From Ettlia oleoabundans (lineage: Eukaryota; Chlorophyta; Chlorophyceae; Chlamydomonadales), in contig JAAMXP010000347.1 in the NCBI GenBank assembly GCA_019693395.1, positions 3,566 through 32,761 on the forward strand: a stretch of 29,196 bases of DNA. Direction: 5' to 3'. A program made the translations under genes and the position numbers. A model generated the notes under the pieces. The model had not been told where the DNA came from, made no database searches, and worked only from the letters and a program-made list of their open reading frames with translations. This document shows, piece after piece, positions 10,701 through 21,972 of this stretch; position 1 is the stretch's first letter; every line of letters begins with the position of its first letter.

Positions 10701-13700
10701 CTCGCCCACCACGATGTGCATCTGCCAGCTCAGCCAGCACCCCCGCCAGCTCACTCTTCTGCTGCTCCGCAAAGGCCTGCACACACAACCCAGCTGGGCG
10801 ATGGTAAAAAAAGACTGCGACCTTCTCACACGGATGCACACATCTATTCACAGATGAAACTTTCCAAAAAACCAGAAATGTGTGCAGTACGGTTGCACCA
10901 TATACAAGATACAGCAAGCCTACATTGCCCTAGTATTTAACATCCTGCCCACGTTGCAATATCCGCCCACGTTGCAACCCACCAAGCCCACCTGCAGCTC
11001 TTCAACCATTTCCTGGCACTCGCTCAATGCCTCGCCCCGCCGGTCACACTCGGTCGCCAAGTCGATCAGCTCACTTTCCAGCAGCGCCACCTCCTCAGCA
11101 GCAGCAGCGGCGCCACGGAAGCCACAGAAGCGGCCCTGCCAGCCGCTGCTGCCACCAGGTGAGGCGCCAGCGGCAGCCTCTCCAGCTGCTGCCTCCCGGG
11201 CTGCCTGGCTGAGATCAGGGATCAGGGAAGAGCCTGACCCGGAGGCTCCCGGTGAGCCCAAGCCAGCCCCCTCAGAAAGCGCCACATCAGCGCTGCCACC
11301 TGTCAGCAGCTGCCGTCGCACCCGCCGCCCTGGGCTGTTGCTCCCGCCCGCGCTGCGTTGCCGGGCAGGCCAAGAACCGTTGCTGGCCCCGCTGCCGCTT
11401 CTAAACAGGCGCTGGTCCCCCTCTGGCATCAGCAACAGTAGGTTGGGGCCGGGGGAAGCAATCCCGCCGCCCAGCTGGGGCTGCTTGGACAGTACCGAAG
11501 CAAAGATGGAGGCGGTGAGGACGCGGGCCACGTCAGCAGCATGCCTCTCTTCTGCCGCCTTTATGACTGCAGCAGCGCCGCCGCCCACCAGGCTCTGCTC
11601 CTGCTCGGCTGCTGCGACAGCGACAGGCGAAGCTGTCACAACAGCAGTCGGAGCAATGGCAGTTGTGCTTGCTATGCCAGCATTCCCTGGGGAAGCGGGG
11701 CTGTGTGCGTTGGGCTGCTGCTCCTGCCGCACCTCCAGCAGTAGCGCCTGCTTGGCAACCACTACCGCGAGCTGGCGCTCATGCTCTGCACGCTGTTCCT
11801 CCAGCTCAGTTCTGCAGGTAGAGCAACAGCAGCAGCAGGCCGGCATGGTTTCACATTTCGGTCCGATCCAAGATTTGACATACATCCTGCTAGGCAGGGT
11901 GGTCAAGGCTGGCCCCCATTACCACGTACATGCCTTGCACTGCTGTGCACGCTGCCGTTGCCTACACCCGCATGAGCACCTCAACAACAGCCACCCACCT
12001 GATGGTTTTTAAAGTCTTGCACTCCAATCAACAGCTCAAAAACATGCATTCCCTTCAGCAATTCTCACATGTATGTACCCCTTTGAACAACCCCCCACGT
12101 CATGCACCCACCTGAGTACTTCCATCTCAGCTTCCTGCTGGATGCGCCGAGCCTCCAGCGCCCGCAGCCGGTCCGCTAGGGAACGGTCATAAAACAACTG
12201 CACTGGCAGAATGGGAGGGAGAATGGGATCACAAGCAGCATCAGCAGCTCTTATTTACGTATAGGCAGAAGTCAGTGCTCCGACTACTCATGAAGAATGA
12301 TAAGCGACCGACAGATTGCTCTTGCCAATTGTTAAAGTAGTGATGCAGCTGACACACTAGCAGCAGCTCAGCAGCTCCATTGCAAGCAGCTCCATTGCTA
12401 CATTGCAGCTGCACACAGAAACGCACCCCCAGGTCTCCCCCCTCCTGCGCCGCCTCCAGCTCCGCCAGGTGCTGCAGCTCTGCCGCCTCAGCCTGAGCCT
12501 CGTACTGCCGCCGCTGCTGCAGCAGCTGCTGCTCATACTCAGCAGCCAGGGCCTCCATCTGCTGCCGCAGCTCCTGCAGCTGCTGCTGTGAGGCAGCGAA
12601 GGCGGCCCGGCGTGCTGTCTCTGTATCTGCCTGGTGCTGGCTGAGCAGTGCCTGCATCTCCTCCTCATGCTGCTCCCGCACCTACATTCGATAAAATGAA
12701 CAGCACCGAACAACAGGCTAATCGAATAATGAATGTCCAGGAGGATGCAGGGGCGTATATTGTCCAGACGAGAGCAAATGCATGCACACAACTACCACAG
12801 AAGCATGGGACCCGAGGGTCTTCAAGTTTTCAGACGTGGACAAGAAACCTCACCTGGCGCAGCTTCTGCTGGAAGCGCCGCTGCAGCGGCGACGGCGTCC
12901 CGTCGCCACTACTGCCCGCAGCACCAGGTGCCAGTGTCGCCGCTGCGGCAGCCGCATCTTCATCAGCATGCTGCTGAAGAAGCAGCTGCATTTCATCGTC
13001 GTGCAACTCGTGCTGCTGCTGCAGCTCGGAGGCATGCTGCTGCTGCAGCTGCTGCAGGCGCTGTTCATGTTGCTGCTCCAACAAAGCAGCAGCTGCGGCA
13101 GCCTGCAGCCGCATCTCAGCAACCTGCTCCTGGTGATCCAGCTGCAACCGCACAACTCGCTCCTGGTGCTGCTGCTGCAGTTGGGCCACCTGCTGTGCAT
13201 GCTCTGCTGCTGCAGCATCACGCTCAGCTTCAGCAGCAGCCATCCTACCCTCTGAGGCAGCCACGAGGCTCTGCAGCTCGACACACTGCTGCGCCAGGCT
13301 CGCCACCTGTTGTGCTGCCTGCTGCTCCTGCTCACGTATCTTGTCCAACTGCTGGGCCTGCTGCGCCTCCTGCTCCTGCAAAGCTGCCAGCTGCTGTGCC
13401 TCCTGCTGCTCTTGGTGGCGGAGGCCCTCCAACTGCTGCTCCAGCTCAGCCACACGTGCCTGGGCTGCAACATCTTCCGCCGCCTCCTGTGGCAAAAGTT
13501 GTTGCGGATGCTGTGGCGCTTCCACAATGTTTAGCTGAAGCACTATTGGCTGCTCAACTGGGATAGGAGTCGGCTCTGTCTGTGCTGCAGCTGCCACCTG
13601 CTCTGCCCCAACAGCAGCAGACTGGTCCACATGCACTGCCTGGCTGGAAATTGGGTTCTTTGGCACCGCCGTTGCCGTCAACTGCTGCCTCAGTACGGCT

Positions 13701-16700
13701 GCCTGCTGCCGCCACTCCTCTGCTGCTGAAGCAGCATCTGCAGCCCGCCGCTCTAGCGCTGCTGTGGCCTGCGCGGCAGCGGCATGCCGTTCCTCAGCCG
13801 CGGCCAGCTGCTGCTCAGCTTCCCGCTGCCGCTGCTCCGCTTTGGAAGCGGTAGCACCGGCCGATGCTGCAGCCTCATCACGGTCATTCGGGGCTTCCTT
13901 GAGGACCGCCACCTTTGAGAGAAGCTCCAGAATCTGCAAGGGGGACAGATGCAATAAAAGAAAGGCTAGCATGGAAAAATGGTGGAGCGAAGCGGACAAG
14001 CAGGAATGAAAAAGACCGCATTCTTGAAGCAACTTTGAACAAAGACAGAGATGCTGTATTATTTTATTGTACACTGCAGCGGCTGGGAGAGCGGGTTAGC
14101 TGGCTCACCTGTGACTGCATGCGCTGCACCTGCAGCGCCGCCAACTGCTCGCCACTGCTGCCGCCGCTGCCAGCGCTGCTGGGGCGGCTCGCTGGCTTGC
14201 TTGCTGCAGCTGCGGCAGCGGCACTGTTGCTGAGGGCCCCAATCTGCTGATCTTTCGCAGAAAGCAGCTGGCGAAGCTCAGACACTTCTGCGTGCAGAGC
14301 CTGCTGTGCCGCTGCAGCACCAGAGCTAGCACGCTGAGCCTGCTGCAGCTCCTGCTGCAAAGCCAACAGCTGCTCCTCCCAGCGACGCGCATCGGCGGCG
14401 CCACGCACCTGCAGCGACAGCAGCTCCTGCTCAACCGCTTCGCATCGATGCTTTGCCGCCGCCAGCTCTGCCGACTGCTGCTCCGCTGCAGCACCGGCCT
14501 CACGCCACTGGGCGGCTGCTTTCTTGGCAGCTGCCTTGTCTGCCAGCGCGGCGTCACGCGCAGCAGTGGCTGTTGCAGCCTCACGCTGTGCTGCCGCGAT
14601 CTGGGCATCCTTCTGTTGCGCTGCCGCTGTAACCCGGTCCAAAACAGCTTTGAGGGCGCTGCAGGTAAAGCGACAAAGAGAAACTGTAAAGCCTGATGAA
14701 ATTGATGGAACTGTCCTCCTGCGGACTGCTTGTTTCCAGAACACCGCCACAAGGGCGGCTCAACTCACATGCGCCCCTGCCAACGCAAAGGAACGAGGAA
14801 GGCCGATATAGTCCCAAATCCCACCATGCCAACCAGGCCGATGCTCCTAGCATCCTTGATTGACTCACCTGATATCCTGCTCCCGCTCAGCCAGCATCTC
14901 CGGCGTGATGGCCCCAGTGACTGCAGAAGCACGCTGCGCGTGCTCCGCTGCCAGCCGTGCTGCTGCTGCCTCCTCTCGAGCCGCCGCCACCTGCAACTGG
15001 CTGCTGCGAGCAGCATTCAACGCTTCGCCGTGTGCCTGCTTCAGGGCTGCAAGCTGCTGGTGCAGCTGGCGTATCTCATCTTGGCTAGCCTGCTGCCGCT
15101 TGGCCGCCACTGCCAGCTCCTCACGCAACAGCGCTGCCTCTGCAGCAGCCTCACTGCTGTGGCTGGCACCTGCTGATTGCAGCTGAACAACCTGCGACTG
15201 CAGCTGTGCAATCAGTGCATCTGCCGCCGCCTTCTGCTGCCGCTGGCTGTCGGCTGCAGCCTCAGCAGCAGCAACTGTCTTCGCCAGCGTGTCAGCAGAC
15301 TGCTGTGCCTGCTGCAGCCGGCTATCTCTCTCTGCCACAGCCGCCGCCTGTTCCTCCACCACCGCCTTTGCAGCTGCCAGCTGCTGCCGAAGGCTTGCAG
15401 CGTCAGCCTGAGCTGTGGCCAGCTCAGCAGCAGCTGCCGCCAGCGCCGCCTCCTGCTGCGCTTTGTCAGCCTGTGCAGCTGCATTCCTCTCTGCCTGCGC
15501 TGCTGCCAGTTGCTTCTTGAGCGCCGCTGTGTCATTAGTTTTGCTCTGCAGCTCAATCTCAGCATCAATCAGCGCCCGTCGCAGCCGCTCCTCTTCGCTC
15601 TTGGCAGTCCCAGCCTCCCTGCACCAGCATGCGCTTGAAGCGAGTTCAAAAGCTTGAAAGCATCGAAGCTAAGCCAAGAATTGCGAAACAACAACCAACC
15701 CCACCAGCCCTGGGAGCCCGTAACGTACTTGTCTTCATTAGCAATCATGATATGTGAAACCTACTGCTGTGTGAATCCATGCAAACAAGCAGCAGCATAG
15801 ACATGCAGGTGAAAGATGCCCAAGACTGAGCGTTAACTATGACACAAGCCGGCACACCTGCGTGCATGCTCAAGCTGCATTTGGAGCGCTCCCGCGTCTG
15901 CTGCGCTGCCCTGCTGCTGTGCCTGCTGCGCCAACAACGCACTGTGCGCTGCCTGCAGCTCCTGCAGCTGCCGCCGGATGCTAGCCAGCTCAGTACGTGC
16001 CTTCTCCAGCTCTGCCCCTTGCTGAAATGCACGACCGGTGCGGCCATCTGCCCAATCTGAGGCATGGCGAAATGGCGCAGGCCCTGCTGGCTCCCTGGCC
16101 TCACTGGCATCACAGGAATGCGGGTAAGGTGGCTGCCTGAGCTCTTGCTGCATATCCCATACTAGCCGCTGCAGCTGAGCGATGTGTGGCTTGGCAGCGG
16201 CAGCAGGGGAAGCGGACGTTCCGCCAGCACCCGCAAAACCGCCATGCATGGATTGCCTGCGCTGCTGCTGTGGGTATGCCGCTTGGTGGCCACCCGCCAC
16301 ACCATGCGCTTGCTCCAGTTGCGCCTGCTGCTGCTGCACCACCTCCTTAAGCTCCATCGCAACCTTAGACCTGCACCACCGCAAAAGGTTGCAACAGCAC
16401 GCATCCACTGTCAACGGGCGGCTAAGAATAGCCGGCGGAAACACTGGAGCAGGCCATATGAAACTGTTTGCTGATCGGCCTTCCTCGAACCCCGCTGTTT
16501 GTTATGCACCTCACTTTCTGGGCTCAACAGTGGAAACTCTTATTTGCCCTGCCCAAGCGCACCATTCTCCCAGCTTGGTTTGCGCCTCTGCACGTGCGAG
16601 CTCTGCGCGGTACAGGCGGGACGCCACCGCCTCCTCTATCTCTGCATCCTCTGCATACCATTATGCGAGAAAAAGCCATATCAGGTGTCATATTAGGGGT

Positions 16701-17619
16701 ACCACCTTTTCATACCACCGAGGGACAGATGACGTTGCAGGTCTGCAGATGTGCTATAATGTTGGGATCTCAGATAGCAGTATCTTGGGCCAGCTTGAGC
16801 TAATGACAAGCAACAGCAGCAGCAGCAACGTACAGCAGCTGCTTGTGCACGCACGCACCAGGCGATGTGCTCAGGGGCAGCGACATAACAAAACTGTCCA
16901 CCTCCCGCAAAATCTCGGTTTTGGCAGCATCAGGCAACACAGGTGATAGGGTGAGGTGGGCGGCAGTGGTAGCTGGGAACGTTGCTGTTGCAGCTGGTCT
17001 GGCCCCCGAGAGCATGTCTGTGGGGTGATGGCAACGGGCAGGCCACTCTGCTGCTGCTGGCTGGCGGTCGTCCACATGCAGTTCGGCAGGTGCACGTCGC
17101 TTCAAACCTGCGCTTGGCCCCAAGCACGGCCCTCAGTCTGGTAAGAACCCAGCTGTTAGCCAGCAAAAGAGACAGCAGACCCTCAGGATCATGCAATCGG
17201 TTCTCACTGCTTACTAGTAGACCAGGAGCGTGCAGAGCAGGAACGAGGGCGTCTACTCCCTCCCGTTTACCTTGCGAGCGTCTTTGAGTGTCGGCAGCAG
17301 CACGGGTACCGTGGGTGCCACGGTTTTTGTCCAGACCGTAGGAGATGTAGTCTGCCCCCAAGTCTTCAGGGTCCTGCCAAAGGCTGTCCTGCTGCTGCAA
17401 GCCTCTGCAAGCCCAGAGTTAGAAAAGGGGAGAACACCAGAGACAGCGGTGATGGTACAGCTGCACGTTGTTAGCGGCGAAGTCGGCCAAAGCACTTGCG
17501 GCTGCGGCAGCCTCTGTAGTCCGCTGCCGCACCCACCTCCCAGGAGCCGCGCCGTAACCCACAAAGCCAAGGCTGGGGTCCCGGTAGACGCCCGGGCCAC
17601 GGGGGTGTCGGAGGCTCAT
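7767..17619 (-). CDS. Giant Gln/Ala-rich coiled-coil protein
   Basis: Seventeen exons, complement of 17537-17619, 17271-17404, 16859-17107, 16563-16650, 15858-16370, 14869-15618, 14109-14658, 12854-13933, 12427-12681, 12112-12197, 10992-11811, 10624-10776, 10259-10352, 9999-10096, 9640-9692, 8875-9398 and 7767-8680, sum to 6444 nt (2147 residues). Phase agrees at all sixteen junctions. The N-terminus (DPSLGFVGYG, then DSLWQDPEDLGADYISYGL) is compact and not coiled coil. Residues about 190-1690 are heptad-rich Glu/Gln/Ala coiled coil, broken by a Ser/Gly/Pro linker near 1290-1480. The tail has HTKKKKRGALHKLGKMLRGG near residue 1850 and poly-Gln, ending in NALFSDGED. Such proteins serve as centrosomal/ciliary, Golgi-tether or cytoskeletal scaffolds, but no diagnostic domain was seen. 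The first junction is the least certain, because reading through 17536 stays open for some 38 codons. Confidence 0.75.
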
Positions 17620-18550
17620 GGGCGAGAGCTTATGGCAGTCAAGCGCTTTAAGCTTAAGGGTTGTTAAGGAGCCATCACGAGCCAGGAAGGGCGCAAGGAG
17701 ACGCCCTCGTTCAACCTTCCAGGCTTTTGCGCGACAGCGCTGTGCTGGACAAAACTTGGCTGGTGCTATAGTAAGGTATTACATCGCACACGGCGGCTGT
17801 TGAGCCCCGCAGGTGACGAGGGAAGCTCCGCACGGCGCAGCACGCCCGTATCGACACAAAATTGTATGAGCCAGTCGAAGGCGTATGTATACGTTCTGAG
17901 CCCCCTCGAAAGCGACCAAGTCTCGAGATCACTTGGCAGAGGCGTGGGGCTGACCGTCGCCCCAACTCAGTATACTAGGTGCAACCCTGGCACGCGCAAG
18001 CAGCGTAAAATGCAGCGCAATTGTAGAAGCCGAGCATCGGCCTGGACACTGCGCGGGTAGGGGCAGTGGCTGAGCAGGTGCATAGCGGCAATGCGGGCAC
18101 GGCTGGCGGTGGGGCGGCAGCTGTCGCTGTGCTTCGTCAGCCGCCGCAGCTTGGTACCAAGGCTGTTAGAGACTCGGGGGAGGAATCATAAGCACTGTAA
18201 GGAATGAGTGGAGAGGAAGGTGGGTGGACGAAAACAGCGAAAGAAGGGAGCTGCAGCATTGTTGCAGGCATCGATGGTGGTAGCAACCACCACGTGAGCT
18301 TGCTCGGATCTTTTGCCGCCCTATAGGACTTGCAGCCCCTCTGCCTTGAGCACCTAGGCTCGAGCACCCAGTCAGGAGAAACAGTGCCCCTCACATGGCA
18401 GCAGGAGCAGCAGCACCAGCAGACTTCCCATACAAAAGCTTGATGCCGGGAGGGCAGCAGAGCCAGCAACGCATCCAGCGGCTCAACTACAATCAAAAAA
18501 GCGCCATGCAGCACAGCTGACGGTCTGCAGTGTGGCGGGCTGAGTGGAAG
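17620..18550. other. Intergenic region, divergent promoter side of the coiled-coil gene
   Basis: This separates the minus-strand coiled-coil gene from the + strand mTERF-like cluster. A short + strand frame at 18091-18209 begins MRARLAVGRQLSLCFVSRRS, which is presequence-like, and contains a GTAAGG donor at 18197. Nothing else convincing was found. Confidence 0.45.
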
Positions 18551-18797
18551 TCACGGCGGCACCGTAGGCACAGATTGTGCCGCTTTTCAGGAGGGTCTAC
18601 AGCAGCTGCGGGCCTGGCAGCAACTGTGGGCAGAAGCGGAAGAGATGGCGGCACAGCTGCCGGCACAGCTGCCGCCTGAGCTGCTAAAGCAGGCTGAGAA
18701 AGCTGCGTTGGCAGAGCCTGCTGTTGAGGTTGAGGCAGAGGATGCGGAGCAGGAAGCAGCGGCAGATGTGGGGGGCCCTGGCTCTGTGCTAGATTGA
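18551..18797 (+). pseudogene. C-terminal remnant of an mTERF-like copy
   Basis: The frame ending TGA at 18795-18797 encodes AAFQEGLQQLRAWQQLWAEA, then AQLPPELLKQAEKA, an acidic tail (VEAEDAEQEAAADV) and GPGSVLD. It matches copy A residue for residue over most of its length, including the last residues. About 20 nt are missing relative to copy A near 18575. The two long N-terminal exons are absent upstream. Similarity continues past the stop (ATCATGCTGTTGCATTGTGGGT against ATCATGTTGTGCAATGTGGGT in copy A), so the duplicated segment included the 3' UTR. The frame is still open, so it may instead be the last exon of a chimeric gene. Confidence 0.7.
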
Positions 18798-18830
18798 CTG
18801 ATGTTTTCCCAACAGAATGTGTCATGCCTT

Positions 18831-18835
18831 TGTAA
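18831..18835 (+). terminator. Poly(A) signal TGTAA after the remnant
   Basis: TGTAA lies 34 bases after the remnant's stop codon, in the inherited 3' flank. It suggests that the remnant could still be the 3' end of a transcript. Confidence 0.5.
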
Positions 18836-19333
18836 TGGGCCCTACCATCATGCTGTTGCATTGTGGGTGTTGTGTGTGCCCTGCCTGGCCCCCTGCTAAC
18901 TTGACCTTGTGTTTCCAAGCTGAAACCTGTATCTAAACTATCACTATATAGATGTTTGCTGGCTTGGCTGTTCCACACTTGTGTACCTGCTGCTTTCCTG
19001 CACAGCACTATTCTTTTGAAAAAGTGAAGTCTGTTTCGTTCCTGTCGCTCTGATGGGCAGCTTGCAACGTACGTATCTAAGTACCAATCAAACAAAGACG
19101 TTGCGCAAGCTAAACGATGCCTTCACTTATATAGAGGTAAGTGTCCTGACTATGCGGGCACTGGCAGGATGAGGCGGGGATGCTGGGCCTTCTGCCTAGT
19201 GGGCCCGTCTTCATGGGTTTCCCGTAACTCTAATGGCAGGCAGCGCCCCGGAATACAGCGCCATTTGACATTGCTCCACAAGAGCAACCGGGCCTGGTTG
19301 CCAGGAGCATCGCCGGTTGGGGCTGTCAGGTCG

Positions 19334-21411
19334 ATGTCCCGCCTTCTTCGCCGTTGCCGGCTCAGCAGTTTGGGGTTGATAGATGCCTTGGGCACCGCAT
19401 CCTCCCGAGGATGGCAGCTGCGCCAGCCACCAACGGCTGAGGTGAGGCAGTCCCGCACTGCGGCAAGCCCTGCCGCTGTTGCCGCTTCCAGCTGTTGGTT
19501 TTTGCATGGAGCATTTGTCTGGTACAGCTACGAGTTGAGTGGGTGCACTGCAAGCTTATTCAATCTAGCAAATTGTTGTTCCTGTGCAGCCGCATGAACC
19601 AAGCTGGTCAGGCCAGACTGTGTCAACCCCACTCCTGCCGCCATTTGTTCATGTGGCATCAAAACATGGTTTTGATGCGGGCATCGAGCCAGCTGAGGAT
19701 GGTGATGGCTCCAGTTGTGGCTTGATGATGGTTAAGAAGCTGCATAACTTCGAGCTGGTGGCAGTGACGCCTGAGTTGCAGTTCAAGCTGGCGCCGCTGG
19801 CATATGAGTGGCGCGTTGATGCGGCACAGCCGGCCCGCGCGGTGGCAGCTCTGTATATCGTGCGGCAGCAGGGTGTGATTGACCACAGCCAAAAGTGACG
19901 GCTTACCTGCAGCAGCAGGGTTTCTCACAAGACCAGCTGGGGCGGCTGCTGCTGCGGTGCCCAATGCTGTTCAGCTGGCCAGTGCAACAACGTGCGGGTG
20001 TGCTGTTTAGCGAGCTGATGGGGCTGGGCCTGACAGCAGTTGAGGCAGCACGCTGCTTTGAAACGCAGCCAGGTGCAGCCAAAACACCCAGCTTTGCACC
20101 AGCCATTGCAGTGCTGTCAACCCTACTTACAGCGGGCTGCAAGCCGGGTGATGCGGGCAAGCCTGGGGAGCAGTTGCTTGGGGATTTATTGCGGAATCAG
20201 CCTTTAGGAGTCCAGTTGCTCAAGTTGACGGCTGATAAGTTGCGGGGTACCATCGCGTACTTGCTGCAGCTTGGGTTCAGTGAGAAGCAGCTGGTAGCAT
20301 CCGTCACATCATCTTGGGCCCTGCTTTACGCTTCTTGCACTCATCTGGAGCAGCTGGAGGCTGTTCTTATGCAAGAGCTGGGTGGCGACCGCACCCTCTG
20401 GGCCAAGGTGCTGCGGCAAACACCTCGAGTGGCCTGCTGCAGCATAACAACTTTCGAGGCACGAGTAGGGGCGCTTGTGACGGTGGGTGCACGGCCCGGC
20501 AAGTTGGTTCTGCTTTCCTGCAACCTGTCGTGTTTAAAGGTGTGCTCAAGCATTGTGCTCCGGCAAGGCAAACAAGTTGGTGCCCTGGTGATAACTGCCA
20601 ACCTTGCCACCTTGCGTTGCAGGAGTTTGGGCGTTCAGAAGCGTTGCGCATGGTCGGCACTTCACCTGGCCTGCTCGCCGTTGACTCAGCTGTATGGCGT
20701 TTAGCGTTGAAAGTTTGGCACCAGCTGGGGGTGGCGGATCAACATGCACTGGCGCATAACAACCCACAAGCCCTCACCTATTTTTGGGCAGCGCCAAACC
20801 GCCTAGCCAATCTGCTGGCGCTGCAGCGTTTCATGCCGGGCAGGCTCTCAACAGCTGAGGTCGTTGGGCGCTGGGCTTGCTACTTAATTGGCGCCAGGCC
20901 GCAAAAACTGGTGGGCCGCCTGTTGTACCTGGATCAGTTGGGCCTGCAGCAGCCGCTGCTGGTGGCAACCAAGGGGCCAGCTCGGCGGGAGTGGCGGCAG
21001 CAGCGTGGGCTTCCCCTCAACCGCCGTGTAGCTAGCGAGCCGCCATTCATTAGCCTGCCAGATGTTGGCACCTTGAGCGATGCCAAGTTCACCAGCTTGC
21101 CAGCACTGTGTAATCGGCAGCTAGCCAGCCTGCCTGACAGCCGTGACGGCGGCAACCACACTGCGACTGATGCAGCATCACTACGTGCCTACGCCGCCTT
21201 TCAGGCGGGCCTGCAGCAGCTGCCGGCCTGGCATCAACTGTTGGTAGAAGCGGAGGAGATGGCGGCTCAGCTGCGGGCTCAGCTGCCGCCTGAGCTGCTG
21301 AAGCAGGCTGAGAAAGCCGCTGATGCGGAGCCTGCTGTTGTGGTTGAGACAGAGGATGTGGAGCAGGAAGCAGCGGCAGACGTGGAGGTCCCTGGCTCTG
21401 TGCTGGACTGA
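19334..21411 (+). pseudogene. mTERF-like copy A, interrupted by a one-base frameshift
   Basis: Exons are 19334-19441, 19590-20482 and 20623-21411, with phase-0 introns at the same sites as copies B and C. The N-terminus MSRLLRRCRLSSLGLIDALG is a mitochondrial- or plastid-type targeting segment; an in-frame start at 19169 is possible. Exon 2 is open to a TGA at 19896-19898. The homologous frame then resumes from 19895 as VTAYLQQQGFSQDQLGRLLL. The break sits at the run AAAA (19891-19894), and copies B and C have one more base at this point. Downstream there are no other breaks: RCPMLFSWPV, KGPARREWRQ, FISLPDVGTLSD, LPAWHQL and LPPELL are all present, with an acidic C-terminal tail. It is either a young pseudogene or a one-base sequencing or assembly error in an intact gene. 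Confidence 0.7.
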
Positions 21412-21563
21412 GTGACGTATCCCCGACATAGTGTACCAATCTGTTGCAATGCGCCCTGACACTGCAATCATGTTGTGCAATGTGGGTACCTTTGAGCCCT
21501 TCCTGGATCCCCGCTACTGCACAATCATATATCAAAGCTGCCGACTTACTCTAACTATCGATA

Positions 21564-21584
21564 TTGTTGTTGTTGTTGTTGTTG
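21564..21584 (+). repeat. (TTG)7 microsatellite
   Basis: Seven perfect TTG units lie in the spacer between copies A and B. No coding frame crosses them. Confidence 0.95.
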
Positions 21585-21637
21585 GGTTAGTACTTCCCAC
21601 GCTCGCATGTCATAAGGAGCCGCGGTTTTCCTGCATT

Positions 21638-21827
21638 GCACCTCATAATGGCAGCCCGGCATTAACTCAAAACCGCACTGTTACTCATATTACAATTCGC
21701 AAGATCGATAGCGGCAGAGACACCGGCCAATAGCGATGCGATGCATTGCCTGTATGTCGCTGCCTGACCCGCTGGACCCGGCGGCGGCGGCGGTGACTTG
21801 CCTGCTGGCATCGGGCACCTCATAATG
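21638..21827 (+). repeat. Short direct repeat in the A-B spacer
   Basis: GCACCTCATAATG followed by GCAGC or ACAGC occurs at 21638 and again at 21815. The sequence between the two copies is not obviously duplicated. This is a minor feature that may mark an old rearrangement. Confidence 0.5.
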
Positions 21828-21972
21828 ACAGCTTGCAGGAGTCTCGAATGCCCTTTTGGGCTCTTCGGCCGCTTAAATTATCATTTTGGGCGGTTGTCAG
21901 CGAGGGCATTGGTTCCAAACAGTGTGCCCTGGCGTCTTCGGCGGCGCCTGCCAGCAGGCGTCCCTCTAGCTG

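Noticed and set aside
18435..18500. MPGG-containing frame reminiscent of FMPGGLSAAQLIERY in copy B
   Set aside because: Only a few residues match and no neighbouring similarity supports it, so it cannot be used to extend the remnant leftwards.
18493..19095. Long antisense frame over the remnant, with a similar antisense frame over copy A (21089-21535)
   Set aside because: Both are mirrors of the same GC-rich sense coding sequence. Their shared Pro/Gln/Leu text follows from the duplicated sense strand, and neither has splice or start support.
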